DNA from: SFWF01 sp045591645
GTDB lineage: Bacteria; Bacillota; Clostridia; Oscillospirales; Acutalibacteraceae
Assembly (NCBI GenBank): GCA_045591645.1
Contig: JAZNTG010000009.1
Location: 1 to 28,764 of the forward strand
DNA: 28,764 nt
Direction of reading: 5' to 3'
Part shown: one piece after another, positions 1-8,704 of the stretch
How positions within the stretch are numbered: position 1 is the stretch's first letter
Layout: each line of letters begins with the position of its first letter
Position numbers and translations under genes: made by a program
The notes under the pieces: model-generated
What the model saw: only the letters and a program-made list of their open reading frames with translations
Told to the model about the DNA's origin: nothing
Databases searched by the model: none

Positions 1-12
1 TTTAAAAAACAC

Positions 13-41
13 TTGCTTTTTTTATTAAAAGGTGTTAATAT
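13..41 (+). promoter_or_regulatory. Candidate sigma-A promoter of pheST
   Basis: TTGCTT at 13-18 and TAATAT at 36-41 are separated by 17 nt. Transcription would begin just before the T-box leader, which is where a promoter is expected. The window starts only 12 bases upstream, so other promoters cannot be excluded. Confidence 0.55.
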
Positions 42-44
42 AAA

Positions 45-299
45 TCTGTTCAAATGCTATGACGAAGAAAAGTAGTCGGAACAGTTTGTCCAAAGAGAGC
101 GGCACCTCGGCTGAAAGTGCTGTGTCAAATATCCCGATGAAGTTCCCTTCTGAGCAGCGAGGCTGAAATTTTAGTAGGTCTCGACGGCAGACACCGTTAT
201 ACGTCGGCAAAGTGTTAGCTTTGGCTAAAATCGTGGTGGTACCGCGGAGTTTTGTTTACCAAGACTTCGTCCTCGAAATATGAGGACGAAGTCTTTTTT
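45..299 (+). promoter_or_regulatory. T-box leader controlling pheST, probable Phe (UUC) specifier
   Basis: T-box leaders sense uncharged tRNA and choose between terminator and antiterminator. The conserved T-box core GTGGTGGTACCGCGGA is at 233-248. Stem I landmarks are AGAGAGCGG near 96 and the GCTGAAAGTG-like segment near 110-120. The segment GAAGTTCCC (139-147), followed by CTGAG and AGTAGG, is the usual specifier-loop context, giving UUC (Phe) at 143-145. A stem III-like CGACG/CGTCG pair is at 182-186/202-206. The leader ends in a strong terminator at 261-299. The Phe codon matches the downstream phenylalanyl-tRNA synthetase genes. A second UUC lies at 148-150, so the exact specifier register is inferred. 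Confidence 0.92.
261..299 (+). terminator. T-box intrinsic terminator
   Basis: A perfect 14-bp stem (AAGACTTCGTCCTC at 261-274 with its complement at 282-295) encloses a 7-nt loop and runs into a T tract at 294-299. It is the OFF conformation of the T-box. Confidence 0.95.
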
Positions 300-310
300 A
301 TTTTAAATTT

Positions 311-381
311 CGTTGCCGCAAGGCAACACCTTTCCCTCGGCCCCTGGCCCTTGGCCCTCGGCCCTAATTTAAAACCGGAGG
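311..381 (+). repeat. Hairpin-plus-heptamer repeat, copy A
   Basis: A 6-bp hairpin GTTGCC-GCAA-GGCAAC (312-327) is followed by ACCTTTCCCT and then four 7-nt units of the type YGGCCCT, ending in CCCTAATTTAA and the pheS Shine-Dalgarno site. Two further copies are at 10318-10383 and 11358-11416. It lies between the T-box terminator and the pheS start, so it is transcribed only on T-box read-through. Confidence 0.85.
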
Positions 382-390
382 TTTGAAAAT

Positions 391-1410
391 ATGAAAACTC
401 AGCTCGAACAGATAAGAGCGGCCGCCCTGGCGGCAATCGCCGAGGCTGCGGACAGCAAGGCTGTTGAGGAGCTTCGCGTAAAATATCTCGGTAAAAAGGG
501 TGAAATTACCGCAATACTCAAGCAGATGGGCGCTCTCTCGGCAGAGGAGCGTCCCGTTATGGGTCAGCTTGCAAATGAGGTAAGAGCAGACATTGAATCG
601 GCTATTGCCGAGGCGGCAGAAAAAATGAAATCTGCGGCACTCGAAGCACAGCTGAAATCTGAGACCCTTGATATCACAATGCCCGCTAAGAAAAGAAGCG
701 TCGGCTCACTCCACCCCATAAATAAGGTCGCAAATGACCTTATCGACATTTTCCAGTCGATGGGCTTTGACGTTGTTGACGGCCCCGAGGTGGAGACCGA
801 TTATTATAACTTTGAGGCACTGAACGTGCCTGCAGACCACCCTGCGCGCGATATGCAGGACACCTTCTTCCTTAATCCCACTCTTCTACTCCGTTCGCAG
901 ACCTCTGCGACCCAGATAAGAACGATGGAAAACCGTCAGCCGCCCATCAAAATGGTCTGCCCCGGACGTGTTTTCCGCGCGGACGAGGTTGACGCGACCC
1001 ACTCCCCCGTTTTCCACCAGATGGAAGGTCTTGTTGTTGATAAGGGCATCACAATGTGCGACCTGAAGGGCGTGCTCGAGCAGTTTGCTCATGAAATTTA
1101 CGGAGAAGACACCAAGGTTAAGTTCCGTCCCTCCTTTTTCCCCTTCACCGAGCCGAGCGTTGAGGTTGACGTTTCCTGCTCTGAATGTGGCGGTAAAGGC
1201 TGCCGCGTTTGCAAGGGCAGCGGTTGGATTGAAATTCTCGGTGCCGGTATGGTACACCCGAACGTTCTTCGCGGTTGCGGAATTGACCCCGAGGTTTATT
1301 CGGGCTTCGCTTTCGGCGTTGGTATCGACCGTCTTGCTATCACACGCTATAAAATAAGCGACATTCGTTTACTTTTCGAAAACGATGTCCGCTTCCTTGA
1401 ACAGTTTTAA
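391..1410 (+). CDS. pheS: Phenylalanine--tRNA ligase alpha subunit
   Basis: Catalytic alpha subunit of the cytoplasmic (alpha-beta)2 phenylalanyl-tRNA synthetase, which attaches Phe to tRNA-Phe. The 339-aa length is normal for the bacterial family. An N-terminal helical coiled-coil region (about 1-85) precedes the class II catalytic core. Motif 2 is seen as FRADEVDATHSPVFHQ (195-210) and motif 3 as GFAFGVGIDRLA (305-316). A CxxC...CxxC pair (C263, C266, C271, C274) followed by GSGWIEILG is the Cys-rich insertion common in Firmicute PheS. The ATG follows GGAGG with good spacing. pheT starts 17 nt after the stop, so the two subunits are co-transcribed under the upstream Phe T-box. Confidence 0.98.
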   Translation: MKTQLEQIRAAALAAIAEAADSKAVEELRVKYLGKKGEITAILKQMGALSAEERPVMGQLANEVRADIESAIAEAAEKMKSAALEAQLKSETLDITMPAKKRSVGSLHPINKVANDLIDIFQSMGFDVVDGPEVETDYYNFEALNVPADHPARDMQDTFFLNPTLLLRSQTSATQIRTMENRQPPIKMVCPGRVFRADEVDATHSPVFHQMEGLVVDKGITMCDLKGVLEQFAHEIYGEDTKVKFRPSFFPFTEPSVEVDVSCSECGGKGCRVCKGSGWIEILGAGMVHPNVLRGCGIDPEVYSGFAFGVGIDRLAITRYKISDIRLLFENDVRFLEQF

Positions 1411-1427
1411 GAAAGGGGGATAATACA

Positions 1428-3815
1428 ATGAAAATATCACTTAATCAGTTAAAAACCTACGTTGATATTGACGTATCTGTTACCGAGCTTTGTGACAGAA
1501 TGGTTATGGCAGGCTTTGAGGTTGAAGAGTGCATTAACCTTGCAGACACCTGTAAAAACGTTGTTGCCGCCAGAATTTTATCCCTCGCGCCCCACGAAAA
1601 CTCTGACCATCTGCAGATTTGTCAGATGGACATTGGTACAGGCGAGCCTGTGCAGATTGTAACGGGTGCCGATAACGTATTTGTCGGCGCGCTTGTTCCC
1701 GCCGCTTTAGATAACTCTGATCTTCCGAACGGAATGCACATCAAAAAGGGCAAGCTTCGCGGAGTTGAGTCTAACGGTATGCTCTGCTCAGGCGAGGAGT
1801 TAAACCTTAAAGAGTCCGACTACCCCGGTGCAGAGGTTTACGGAATTCTTATTTTAAAGGACGAATACCCCGTCGGCACCGATATGAGAGAAATCCTCGG
1901 TCTTAATGATTATGTAATCGACTTCAAGATCACCGCAAACCGTCCCGACTGCAACTGTGTTCTCGGTGTTGCAAAGGAGATAAGCGTAGTGCTCAAGAAG
2001 CCCTTTAATCCCCCCGTGCCGAAGTATGAGACAGTGGGCGGAGATATAAACGATTACGTATCGGTTGAGGTTCGCAATTTTGACATTTGCCCCCGTTACA
2101 TCAGCCGCGCTGTAAAGAATCTTCGCATTAAGGAATCTCCCGAGTGGATGAAGCGTGCACTCAAGGCATCGGGAATGAGACCTATTAACAATATCGTTGA
2201 TATTACAAACTTCGTAATGCTCGAAACAGGTCAGCCGATGCACGCTTTTGACCGCAGAGATATTAAAGACTCAAAAATCGTTGTACGTAACGCCCATAAC
2301 GGCGAAAAGCTTACAACCCTTGACGAAAAAGAGCACACCTTGACCCCCGATATGCTGGTTATTGCCGACGCTGAAAATGCTACAGGCCTTGCAGGCATTA
2401 TGGGCGGACTGAATTCTGAAATCAAAGACGATACCACCGAGCTTTTATTTGAGTCGGCAAAATTCCGCCGTGACTCTGTTCGTAAGACGGCTCGTGCGCT
2501 CGGTATCCGCACCGAATCAAGCGGACGCTTTGAGAGAGGAATTGATATAAACAACTCGATGTACGCTATGGAGCGTGCTTTACAGCTCATCTGGGAGCTT
2601 GACGCAGGCGATATTATCGACGGCGTTATTGACCTTAACCAGGGTCTCCCCGAGGACAGAATTATTGAAACTACTGTAGAGGGAATTACCTCTCTGCTCG
2701 GCGTTCCGGTACCGAAGGACACTATTGTTGAGATATTAAACCGCTTAGAGCTTCCCTGCACCGCCGACGGTGATAAACTCACCGTCCGAGTTCCCTCAAT
2801 CCGCGACGACGTTGAAGGCAGAGCCGACCTTGCCGAAGAGGTTATGAGAATTTACGGCTATGACCACATTGTAGGCACTTCTATGCGCGGCGTTCTCACC
2901 CGTGGCAGAAAGACCGAATCGAGAATTAAAGACGATATTGTAAAATCGGCTATGATCTCGGCAGGCGCCCGAGAGATCGCAACCTATTCATTTATAGCAA
3001 GCAAAGCTATCGACAATCTTCTCCTCGATGAAAACGATGAGAGAAGAAAGGCGGTTAAAATCCTTAACCCCCTCGGTGACGAGTATTCGACAATGAGAAC
3101 CCAGCTTACCACCAATATGCTGACCGTGCTTTCGACCAACTATAACCGCAAGAATGAGGATGTCAGACTCTTTGAGATAAGCCGCCGCTTTATCCCGAAG
3201 GCTCTCCCTCTGACCGAAGCTCCCAACGAGCTTGCTACAATGAGCATTGGTGCATATGGAAAAGATGAAGATTTCTTCACTATGAAGGGTATGATAGAGC
3301 AGCTGGCAGAGGCTCTCGGTGTCAGCTTCACCTACGAGAGAAGCACTGAACCCTATCTCCACCCCGGCAGACAAGCCACGGCTTTGCTTGACGGAGCGGC
3401 TGTTGCCGTATTCGGTGAGGTCCACCCCACAGTCGCCGCAAAGTATGACCTTGGCTGCAAGGCATATATTGCCGAAGTAAAGCTTGATATAATTTATGCC
3501 GCAGAGGTTAAACCCACAATTTACAAGGCTCTGCCGAAATTCCCCGCTGTGACCCGTGACTTTGCACTCCTCTGTGACGTTGACCTTCCCGTCGGTGTTA
3601 TGATGGATACTATCCGCGCCGCCACAGGAAAAATTTGCGAAAAGGTCGAGCTCTTCGACGTTTATATCGGCTCACAGATACCCGAAGGCAAGAAGAGCGT
3701 CGCCTTCAGTGTAGCTCTCCGTTCAATGGACGCTACCCTCACAGACGAGCAAATAGAGGTTGCAACCAGGAAAATTATAAAAAAACTCGGCGAAATCGGT
3801 GCAAATCTGCGATAA
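1428..3815 (+). CDS. pheT: Phenylalanine--tRNA ligase beta subunit
   Basis: Beta subunit of phenylalanyl-tRNA synthetase, responsible for tRNA recognition and editing of mischarged Tyr-tRNA. At 795 aa it has the full bacterial length. It begins MKISLNQLKTYVDID, continues with the EMAP-type tRNA-binding domain (about 40-155, including the GADNVF segment), then the B3/B4 editing region and the B5 region, and ends in an FDX-ACB anticodon-binding domain (about 700-795, starting near YKALPKFPAVTRDFALL). The start ATG follows GAAAGGGGG. It is the second gene of the T-box-controlled pheST operon; no clear terminator hairpin is seen directly after it. Confidence 0.98.
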   Translation: MKISLNQLKTYVDIDVSVTELCDRMVMAGFEVEECINLADTCKNVVAARILSLAPHENSDHLQICQMDIGTGEPVQIVTGADNVFVGALVPAALDNSDLPNGMHIKKGKLRGVESNGMLCSGEELNLKESDYPGAEVYGILILKDEYPVGTDMREILGLNDYVIDFKITANRPDCNCVLGVAKEISVVLKKPFNPPVPKYETVGGDINDYVSVEVRNFDICPRYISRAVKNLRIKESPEWMKRALKASGMRPINNIVDITNFVMLETGQPMHAFDRRDIKDSKIVVRNAHNGEKLTTLDEKEHTLTPDMLVIADAENATGLAGIMGGLNSEIKDDTTELLFESAKFRRDSVRKTARALGIRTESSGRFERGIDINNSMYAMERALQLIWELDAGDIIDGVIDLNQGLPEDRIIETTVEGITSLLGVPVPKDTIVEILNRLELPCTADGDKLTVRVPSIRDDVEGRADLAEEVMRIYGYDHIVGTSMRGVLTRGRKTESRIKDDIVKSAMISAGAREIATYSFIASKAIDNLLLDENDERRKAVKILNPLGDEYSTMRTQLTTNMLTVLSTNYNRKNEDVRLFEISRRFIPKALPLTEAPNELATMSIGAYGKDEDFFTMKGMIEQLAEALGVSFTYERSTEPYLHPGRQATALLDGAAVAVFGEVHPTVAAKYDLGCKAYIAEVKLDIIYAAEVKPTIYKALPKFPAVTRDFALLCDVDLPVGVMMDTIRAATGKICEKVELFDVYIGSQIPEGKKSVAFSVALRSMDATLTDEQIEVATRKIIKKLGEIGANLR

Positions 3816-3829
3816 TTTTCATTTTATGC

Positions 3830-3858
3830 TTGTATTATTCATAAATATAAGATAGAAT
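3830..3858 (+). promoter_or_regulatory. Candidate promoter of ireB
   Basis: TTGTAT (3830-3835) and TAGAAT (3853-3858) are separated by 17 nt in an AT-rich gap between pheT and ireB. Confidence 0.5.
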
Positions 3859-3896
3859 AATATAGAACACCATCTAAACAGAAAGGTAGGATAAAA

Positions 3897-4142
3897 ATGC
3901 TTGACAGAACTCAAACATTTTCACTCGGCACAGATCAGGAGCAGGAGATACGAAATATTCTGCTTACGGTCTATGACGCTCTGAAGGAAAAGGGCTACAA
4001 CCCCATTAACCAGATAGTCGGTTATATCCTTTCGGAGGACCCTACCTATATCACCACCCACAATAACGCGCGAAACCTTATCCGCCGTGTTGACCGTGAT
4101 ACCCTGCTTCAGAATTTGGTAAAATATTACCTGACGCATTAA
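3897..4142 (+). CDS. ireB: IreB family regulatory phosphoprotein (UPF0297/YrzL)
   Basis: A small 81-aa cytoplasmic protein of the IreB/UPF0297 family. In Enterococcus faecalis IreB is a substrate of the Ser/Thr kinase IreK and affects cephalosporin resistance; the phosphorylated residues are N-terminal threonines. Thr5 and Thr7 in the N-terminal LDRTQTFSL are the plausible equivalents here. The body (EIRNILLTVYDALKEKGYNP and GYILSEDPTYITTHNNAR) is the family signature. In many Firmicutes the gene is followed by yrrK (ruvX) and yrzB; here it stands alone, bounded by its own candidate promoter and a terminator at 4151-4183. Confidence 0.93.
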   Translation: MLDRTQTFSLGTDQEQEIRNILLTVYDALKEKGYNPINQIVGYILSEDPTYITTHNNARNLIRRVDRDTLLQNLVKYYLTH

Positions 4143-4150
4143 TTTTTTAA

Positions 4151-4183
4151 GCGGATCGGACACAGGTCCGGTCCGCATTTTTA
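4151..4183 (+). terminator. Intrinsic terminator after ireB
   Basis: GCGGATCGGAC (4151-4161) pairs with GTCCGGTCCGC (4166-4176) over 11 bp with one G-T pair, followed by ATTTTTAA. Confidence 0.9.
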
Positions 4184-4205
4184 ATCTATTTTAAGAGGTA
4201 AACTT

Positions 4206-5177
4206 ATGAATTTCACACCAGCAGGTCCTAACGGACTTGTAGATTGTTTTTTACTTGTAAAGACAGCTGACAAAAAGACCTCTTCGAAGGGCGACGCCTA
4301 TCTTGATATGATGCTCTCAGACAAGAGCGGCGAGATAAACGCAAAGCTGTGGAGTTATGTTCCTGCCGTCCACGGAGAGTACCAGACGGGCGATATTGTC
4401 AAGGTGCGCGGCACCGTCAGCCAGTATAACGGCAACCCTCAGCTAAGAATAGAAAAAATACGTATGGCATTCCCCGAGGACGGTGTAGACCCGTCGGATT
4501 TTGTGCAATCCAGCGAATATTCAGGCGAGCAGATGTGGCAGGAGCTTTACTCCCGCGCCGAAGGATTTAAGGATGGCGACCTTAAAGCAATAGTCACCAC
4601 GCTGCTTACCGAACATAAGTCTGCGCTTCTTTTCTGGCCCGCCGCCTTCAAGCTTCATCACGCTATTCTCGGCGGACTGCTTATGCACACTCTTTCGATA
4701 GTAAAGCTCTGTGAAAGCGTTTGTGAGATATATCCCTTTGTCGACCGCGATCTTCTGCTTGCAGGGGCAATGCTTCACGATATTGCAAAGACGCGTGAAT
4801 ATGAGGTCTCTTCGGCAGGCCTTGCTACGGGATATTCGGTAAAGGGTAATCTTATAGGTCACCTTGCAGAGGGCGCAATAATGATACGGCAGACGGCGGA
4901 AAAGCTCGGTATAGAGTCTGAGGCTGTAACGCTGCTTGAGCATATGGTGCTTTCCCACCACGGTGAGCCTGATTTCGGCGCCGCGGTCCGCCCGATGTTC
5001 ATCGAGGCTGAGCTGCTGAGTGAGCTTGATATGTTGGATGCGCGTATGTATGAAATGCGCGAGGCGACCGCCGACACAGCCAAGGGCGAATTTTCGGGCA
5101 GAATGTGGTCTATGGACAACCGAAAGCTTTATAATCACGGAAGAGACAATATGGATAAAACGGTAAAGCTTTTTTAA
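4206..5177 (+). CDS. yhaM: 3'-5' exoribonuclease YhaM family protein (OB fold + HD domain)
   Basis: Predicted cytoplasmic 3'-to-5' exoribonuclease of the YhaM family, which trims RNA ends in Firmicutes. The 323-aa length is normal. An N-terminal OB fold (about 10-85: LVDCFLLVKTADKKTSSKGD and later VRGTVSQYNGNPQLRI) precedes the HD hydrolase domain. Metal-ligand candidates are H151-H152 and H161 in KLHHAILGGLLMHT, H191-D192 in LLAGAMLHDIAKTREYE, and the later VLSHHGEPDFGAA. It starts at ATG after AAGAGGT. It heads a tightly packed operon with the DUF1858 protein, trmK, rqcH and pgeF. The specificity is inferred from the family. Confidence 0.93.
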   Translation: MNFTPAGPNGLVDCFLLVKTADKKTSSKGDAYLDMMLSDKSGEINAKLWSYVPAVHGEYQTGDIVKVRGTVSQYNGNPQLRIEKIRMAFPEDGVDPSDFVQSSEYSGEQMWQELYSRAEGFKDGDLKAIVTTLLTEHKSALLFWPAAFKLHHAILGGLLMHTLSIVKLCESVCEIYPFVDRDLLLAGAMLHDIAKTREYEVSSAGLATGYSVKGNLIGHLAEGAIMIRQTAEKLGIESEAVTLLEHMVLSHHGEPDFGAAVRPMFIEAELLSELDMLDARMYEMREATADTAKGEFSGRMWSMDNRKLYNHGRDNMDKTVKLF

Positions 5178-5207
5178 AAATATAAAAAACTGAAAGGATA
5201 GATAATA

Positions 5208-5417
5208 ATGGCAGAAATTAAAATTACAAAGGATATGTGTATAGGTGACGTTCTTGATATGGACGTAGGATGCGCAGAGTACTTTTTCGAGATCGGTATG
5301 CACTGTCTCGGCTGTCCTGCTTCACGCGGCGAGTCTATCGAGGCTGCCTGCGAAGTGCACGGCACCGATGTTAATGCGCTTCTTGAAAAGCTGAACGCTT
5401 ATTTTGCTAACAAATAA
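5208..5417 (+). CDS. DUF1858 domain protein (Cys-containing redox-type domain)
   Basis: A 69-aa protein of the DUF1858 family, a small domain annotated as hybrid-cluster-protein-associated redox disulfide. The signature MHCLGCPAS carries the CxxC pair C33/C36, with further cysteines at C11 and C22. There is no signal peptide or membrane segment. Its TAA stop overlaps the ATG of trmK by one base (TAATG), implying translational coupling. The molecular role of the family is not firmly known, and the family is also found N-terminal to ScdA/RIC-type iron-sulfur repair proteins, so a redox or iron-sulfur link is only inferred. Confidence 0.85.
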   Translation: MAEIKITKDMCIGDVLDMDVGCAEYFFEIGMHCLGCPASRGESIEAACEVHGTDVNALLEKLNAYFANK

Positions 5418-6082
5418 TGCGTACGCTTGCTCCCAGACTTTATACCGTACAGACCCTGATACCGAAAGGTGTCAGGGTCGCTGATATCGGCACTGACCAT
5501 GGTCATCTGCCGATTTCTTTGATTAGATCGGGTATTACCGATAGGGTCATCGCCTGCGATCTGAGGGAAAAGCCCCTCGCTAATGCCCGTGAAAATATCG
5601 AAAAAACCAAAACGGAGGGTATCGAACTGCGCCTCGGCGACGGTCTTTCTCCCATACACCCCGACGAAGTTGACTGCATAGTTATAGCGGGTATGGGCGG
5701 TGAGGTCATAGCGTCAATAATAGACTCGGCAAAGTGGGTAAAGGACGAAAAATACACCCTTATACTTCAACCGATGACCTCTGCAGACGCGCTTCGTAAA
5801 TACCTTTGCGAAAACGGCTTTAAAATAGAAAGCGAGACGGCTCTTTCTGACGCCGGTAAGCTTTACACCGTTATAAAGACCTCATACTGCAAAAAGCCTT
5901 GTCAAATGAGCGACGCTTATTACCGAATCGGCGAGCTTAAAGCAACCGACGGTGAATCTAAAAAATATATTGAAAAACAGATAAACATAGTTAAAAAGTG
6001 TATCGAAGACCTGAAAAATACCGAGAAAAAAGATGAGCTTGCTCACTTTGAAAGGTTGCTCAAAGAAATGGAGAATCGCTGA
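5417..6082 (+). CDS. trmK: tRNA (adenine(22)-N(1))-methyltransferase TrmK
   Basis: SAM-dependent methyltransferase making m1A22 in tRNA, a Gram-positive modification enzyme. The 221-aa length fits. The SAM-binding motif I is VADIGTDHGHLP (21-32), followed by the acidic residue in IACDLR (45-50) and AGMGGEVI (91-98), the family's substrate-loop signature. The C-terminal third is a Lys/Glu-rich helical region typical of TrmK. It overlaps both neighbours by one base (TAATG at the start, TGATG at the end), so its translation is coupled within the operon. Confidence 0.94.
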   Translation: MRTLAPRLYTVQTLIPKGVRVADIGTDHGHLPISLIRSGITDRVIACDLREKPLANARENIEKTKTEGIELRLGDGLSPIHPDEVDCIVIAGMGGEVIASIIDSAKWVKDEKYTLILQPMTSADALRKYLCENGFKIESETALSDAGKLYTVIKTSYCKKPCQMSDAYYRIGELKATDGESKKYIEKQINIVKKCIEDLKNTEKKDELAHFERLLKEMENR

Positions 6083-7785
6083 TGGCTCTTGACGGAATAT
6101 TTCTGAAGCTTTTATGCTCGGACACCCAAAGCCTTATAGACTGCAGAATAGAAAAGATATACCAGCCGTCCCGTGATGAGCTGGTGCTTCTTCTGCGCTC
6201 CGCTTCAAAAAATGGAAAGCTGTTAATATCGGCAAAATCAGGCTTTTCGAGGTTTCAGTTGATAGAAGAGACTCCCGACAACCCTGCCGAGCCCCCGACC
6301 TTTTGTAAACTGCTTCGAAAGCACATCGGCGGCGCAAAAATTCTCGGCTTTGAACAGCAGGGGCTTGACCGCACGGTCTTTATCCGCCTTTCCTGTTACA
6401 ACGAAATGGGCGATAACATACACCCCTATTTAGCAGTTGAACTATTTTCAAACCGCTCTAATATTATACTGTGCGATGAGAATGATAAAATTATAGATGC
6501 CATACACCGCTCGGATATTGAAAGCGGCTCGAGGCTTATTCAACCCGGCGCGCGTTACTCGCCGCTTGAACCTCAGAACAAGCTCGACCCGTTTATCACC
6601 TCTGCCGATACTATGTCAGAGGCGGTAGTAGACTCAGCAAAACCGCTGGGTTCGGCTTTTATGTCGGTAATAGACGGTGTTTCCCCTCTTATTTCACGCG
6701 AGCTTGCACATCTGACAACGCTTGATCCCGATAGCTGTCCCGAAGCCTGTGATAAACCGAAGATAGTCTCGGTTTTATTCGAATTTAAAAAAATACTTGA
6801 CCGTGATCACCAACCCACGCTTGTTATAATAAACGGCGAGATCCGTGATTTTTCCTATATGCCAATAACGCAGTACGGCAGTGCGGCAACGCTATCCCAC
6901 TCTGATAACTACAACGCTCTGCTCAGTGAATTTTATGAGCTTCGCGACCGCGCCGCAAGAATAAAATCGCAGTCTCAGGACATCGTAAAGCTATTAAATA
7001 ATATTCATTCGCGCATCGAGCGCAGAATGTCCTCCCGTATTTCGGAGCTTGAAAAAAGCCGTGACCGAGAGAAGCTTAGAATTTACGGAGAGCTTTTAAA
7101 GGCAAATCTTTATGCGATTCCTCGCGGTGCAGAGTTCGCAGAGGTGCTCAATTATTACGACGAAAGCTTTTCTACCATAAAAATTCCGCTCAACCCCGCA
7201 ATCTCTCCCGCTGCCAATGCGGCAAAATATTTCAAGGATTATAAAAAAAGCCACACTGCTGAGCAGACCCTCTCTAAGCTTGTCCTGAATGACAAGCAGG
7301 AGCTTATATATATCGATTCTGTGTTGGACTCCCTTTCACGATCAGAAAGTCTTAAAGACCTTTCAGAAATTCGCGACGAGCTCTCAGAAGCAGGATATAT
7401 TCTGAGGCTTGGAAGACAAAAAAAGTCTCAACCACTCTCAGCTCCTAAGGAATACCGCGATACGAACGGTTTTCGCATACTTGTCGGCAGAAACAACCGC
7501 GAAAACGATATGCTGACCCTTAAAACAGCCGATAAAGAGGACATCTGGCTTCATACAAAGGATATCGCAGGCTCTCATGTTATTATTTTTACCGAAGGTA
7601 GAGAAGTGCCCGACCAGACCCTCATTTTTGCCGCAAAGCTTGCCGCGGCAAACTCAAAGGCAGCAGGTGGCTCGAACGTTCCTGTCGACTGCACAAAGGT
7701 CAAATATGTTAAAAAGCCGTCAGGCGCAAAGCCCGGTATGGTGATCTATACCCACAACCGCACCCTTTATGTAACGCCCTCGTAA
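6082..7785 (+). CDS. rqcH: NFACT family protein, Rqc2 homolog RqcH
   Basis: Homolog of B. subtilis RqcH (formerly FbpA/YloA), which binds obstructed 50S subunits and adds C-terminal Ala tails to stalled nascent chains for degradation. At 567 aa it has the NFACT-N domain (about 1-210), a helical coiled-coil middle (about 280-440) and an NFACT-R domain (about 450-555) with RILVGRNNRENDMLT and the conserved DIWLHTKDIAGSHVII. The Asp-Arg pair required for tRNA binding and tailing in this family is present as D96-R97 (QGLDRTVFI). The start overlaps the trmK stop (TGATG). Older names calling it a fibronectin-binding protein reflect a different assay, not its main cytoplasmic role. Confidence 0.95.
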   Translation: MALDGIFLKLLCSDTQSLIDCRIEKIYQPSRDELVLLLRSASKNGKLLISAKSGFSRFQLIEETPDNPAEPPTFCKLLRKHIGGAKILGFEQQGLDRTVFIRLSCYNEMGDNIHPYLAVELFSNRSNIILCDENDKIIDAIHRSDIESGSRLIQPGARYSPLEPQNKLDPFITSADTMSEAVVDSAKPLGSAFMSVIDGVSPLISRELAHLTTLDPDSCPEACDKPKIVSVLFEFKKILDRDHQPTLVIINGEIRDFSYMPITQYGSAATLSHSDNYNALLSEFYELRDRAARIKSQSQDIVKLLNNIHSRIERRMSSRISELEKSRDREKLRIYGELLKANLYAIPRGAEFAEVLNYYDESFSTIKIPLNPAISPAANAAKYFKDYKKSHTAEQTLSKLVLNDKQELIYIDSVLDSLSRSESLKDLSEIRDELSEAGYILRLGRQKKSQPLSAPKEYRDTNGFRILVGRNNRENDMLTLKTADKEDIWLHTKDIAGSHVIIFTEGREVPDQTLIFAAKLAAANSKAAGGSNVPVDCTKVKYVKKPSGAKPGMVIYTHNRTLYVTPS

Positions 7786-7804
7786 CAATACTCTTGGAGG
7801 TTTT

Positions 7805-8629
7805 ATGATAAAAAGCCAATCTCTCAACATTCACGATAAAAACGGTGTTGTCTATATCACCTTTCCAAAGCTTGATGCACTTTGTTGTCCTCACGCTTTT
7901 TCGACAAGGCTTGGAGGAGTAAGTACGGGCGACACAGCTTCGATGAATTTTAGCTTTACTCTTGACAAAAATGCCGACTCCGTGAGAGAAAATTTCAGAA
8001 TTTTCTGCGATGCCGTCGGTTTTGATTCACAAAAGCTTGTGCTTTCACAACAGACTCACACCGCAAATATTCGAAAAGTCACCGAAGAAGATTTCGGCAA
8101 AGGTGTGTGGCGCGAACGGGATTATACCGACATTGACGGACTTGTAACCGATGTTAAGGGTGCCGTCCTCGTTACCCAGTATGCCGATTGCACTCCCCTT
8201 ATATTTTTTGACCCTGTAAAACGCGTTGCTGCCACCTCACACGCAGGCTGGAGAGGCACCGTAGCCGAGATCGGTAAAAAGACAGTAGAAATAATGGTGT
8301 CTGACTACGGCTCGGACCCTGCCGATATAGTCGCCGCTATTGGCCCATCTATTTCACAGTGCTGCTATGAGGTTGATGACCCCGTTATAGATGAAATTAA
8401 CCGTCTTTCCTATCTTGATCTTAATCTCTGCTACACATCAAAGGGTAACGGAAAATATATGCTTGATCTTCGCGAGGTCAATCGGCAGATCTTAATAGAC
8501 GCAGGTGTTTTGCCCTGTAATATTGATGTTGCCGACCTTTGTACCTCTTGTCACAGCGATATTTTCCATTCTCACCGCGCAACAAAGGGTAAAAGAGGAA
8601 CTCTGGCAGCATTAATTTCAATTAAATAA
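7805..8629 (+). CDS. pgeF: Peptidoglycan editing factor PgeF (YfiH/laccase-domain)
   Basis: Member of the YfiH/DUF152 multicopper-like domain family, named PgeF for its role in removing misincorporated residues from peptidoglycan precursors in E. coli; some homologs act as purine nucleosidases. At 274 aa the length is typical. Metal-site signatures are QQTHTA (H85), QYADCTPL (C129) and TSHAGWRGTVAE (H146). No signal peptide is evident. It begins 19 nt after rqcH with a GGAGG site, so it is probably the last gene of that operon. The actual substrate in this organism is not visible from sequence. Confidence 0.92.
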   Translation: MIKSQSLNIHDKNGVVYITFPKLDALCCPHAFSTRLGGVSTGDTASMNFSFTLDKNADSVRENFRIFCDAVGFDSQKLVLSQQTHTANIRKVTEEDFGKGVWRERDYTDIDGLVTDVKGAVLVTQYADCTPLIFFDPVKRVAATSHAGWRGTVAEIGKKTVEIMVSDYGSDPADIVAAIGPSISQCCYEVDDPVIDEINRLSYLDLNLCYTSKGNGKYMLDLREVNRQILIDAGVLPCNIDVADLCTSCHSDIFHSHRATKGKRGTLAALISIK

Positions 8630-8638
8630 TATTTTCTC

Positions 8639-8667
8639 TTTACAACTTTAATAAATTAAAGTATACT
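8639..8667 (+). promoter_or_regulatory. Candidate promoter of yerC-metY
   Basis: TTTACA (8639-8644) and TATACT (8662-8667) are spaced by 17 nt in a very AT-rich gap after pgeF. Confidence 0.6.
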
Positions 8668-8704
8668 AAAATAAATATACTATCATATTAAAGGGATTGA
8701 TATT

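Noticed and set aside
214..229. GTTAGC-TTTG-GCTAAA in the pheS leader resembles the feo operators
   Set aside because: It lies inside the T-box leader directly before the T-box core, where a small hairpin is expected, and the last base breaks the symmetry. It is explained by RNA structure rather than DtxR binding.
2231..2782. 183-aa Ser-rich minus-strand ORF inside pheT
   Set aside because: Shadow frame of pheT; its Ser/Ile-rich composition mirrors the codon bias of the real gene.
4521..5303. 260-aa minus-strand ORF across yhaM
   Set aside because: It is antisense to a clearly conserved gene, shows no family signature, and has low-complexity His/Tyr-rich sequence typical of shadow frames.
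8630..8704. SAM (S-box) riboswitch expected before methionine genes
   Set aside because: The gap before yerC is only 75 bp and AT-rich, with no S-box helices. The gaps before metY and metA likewise hold none.
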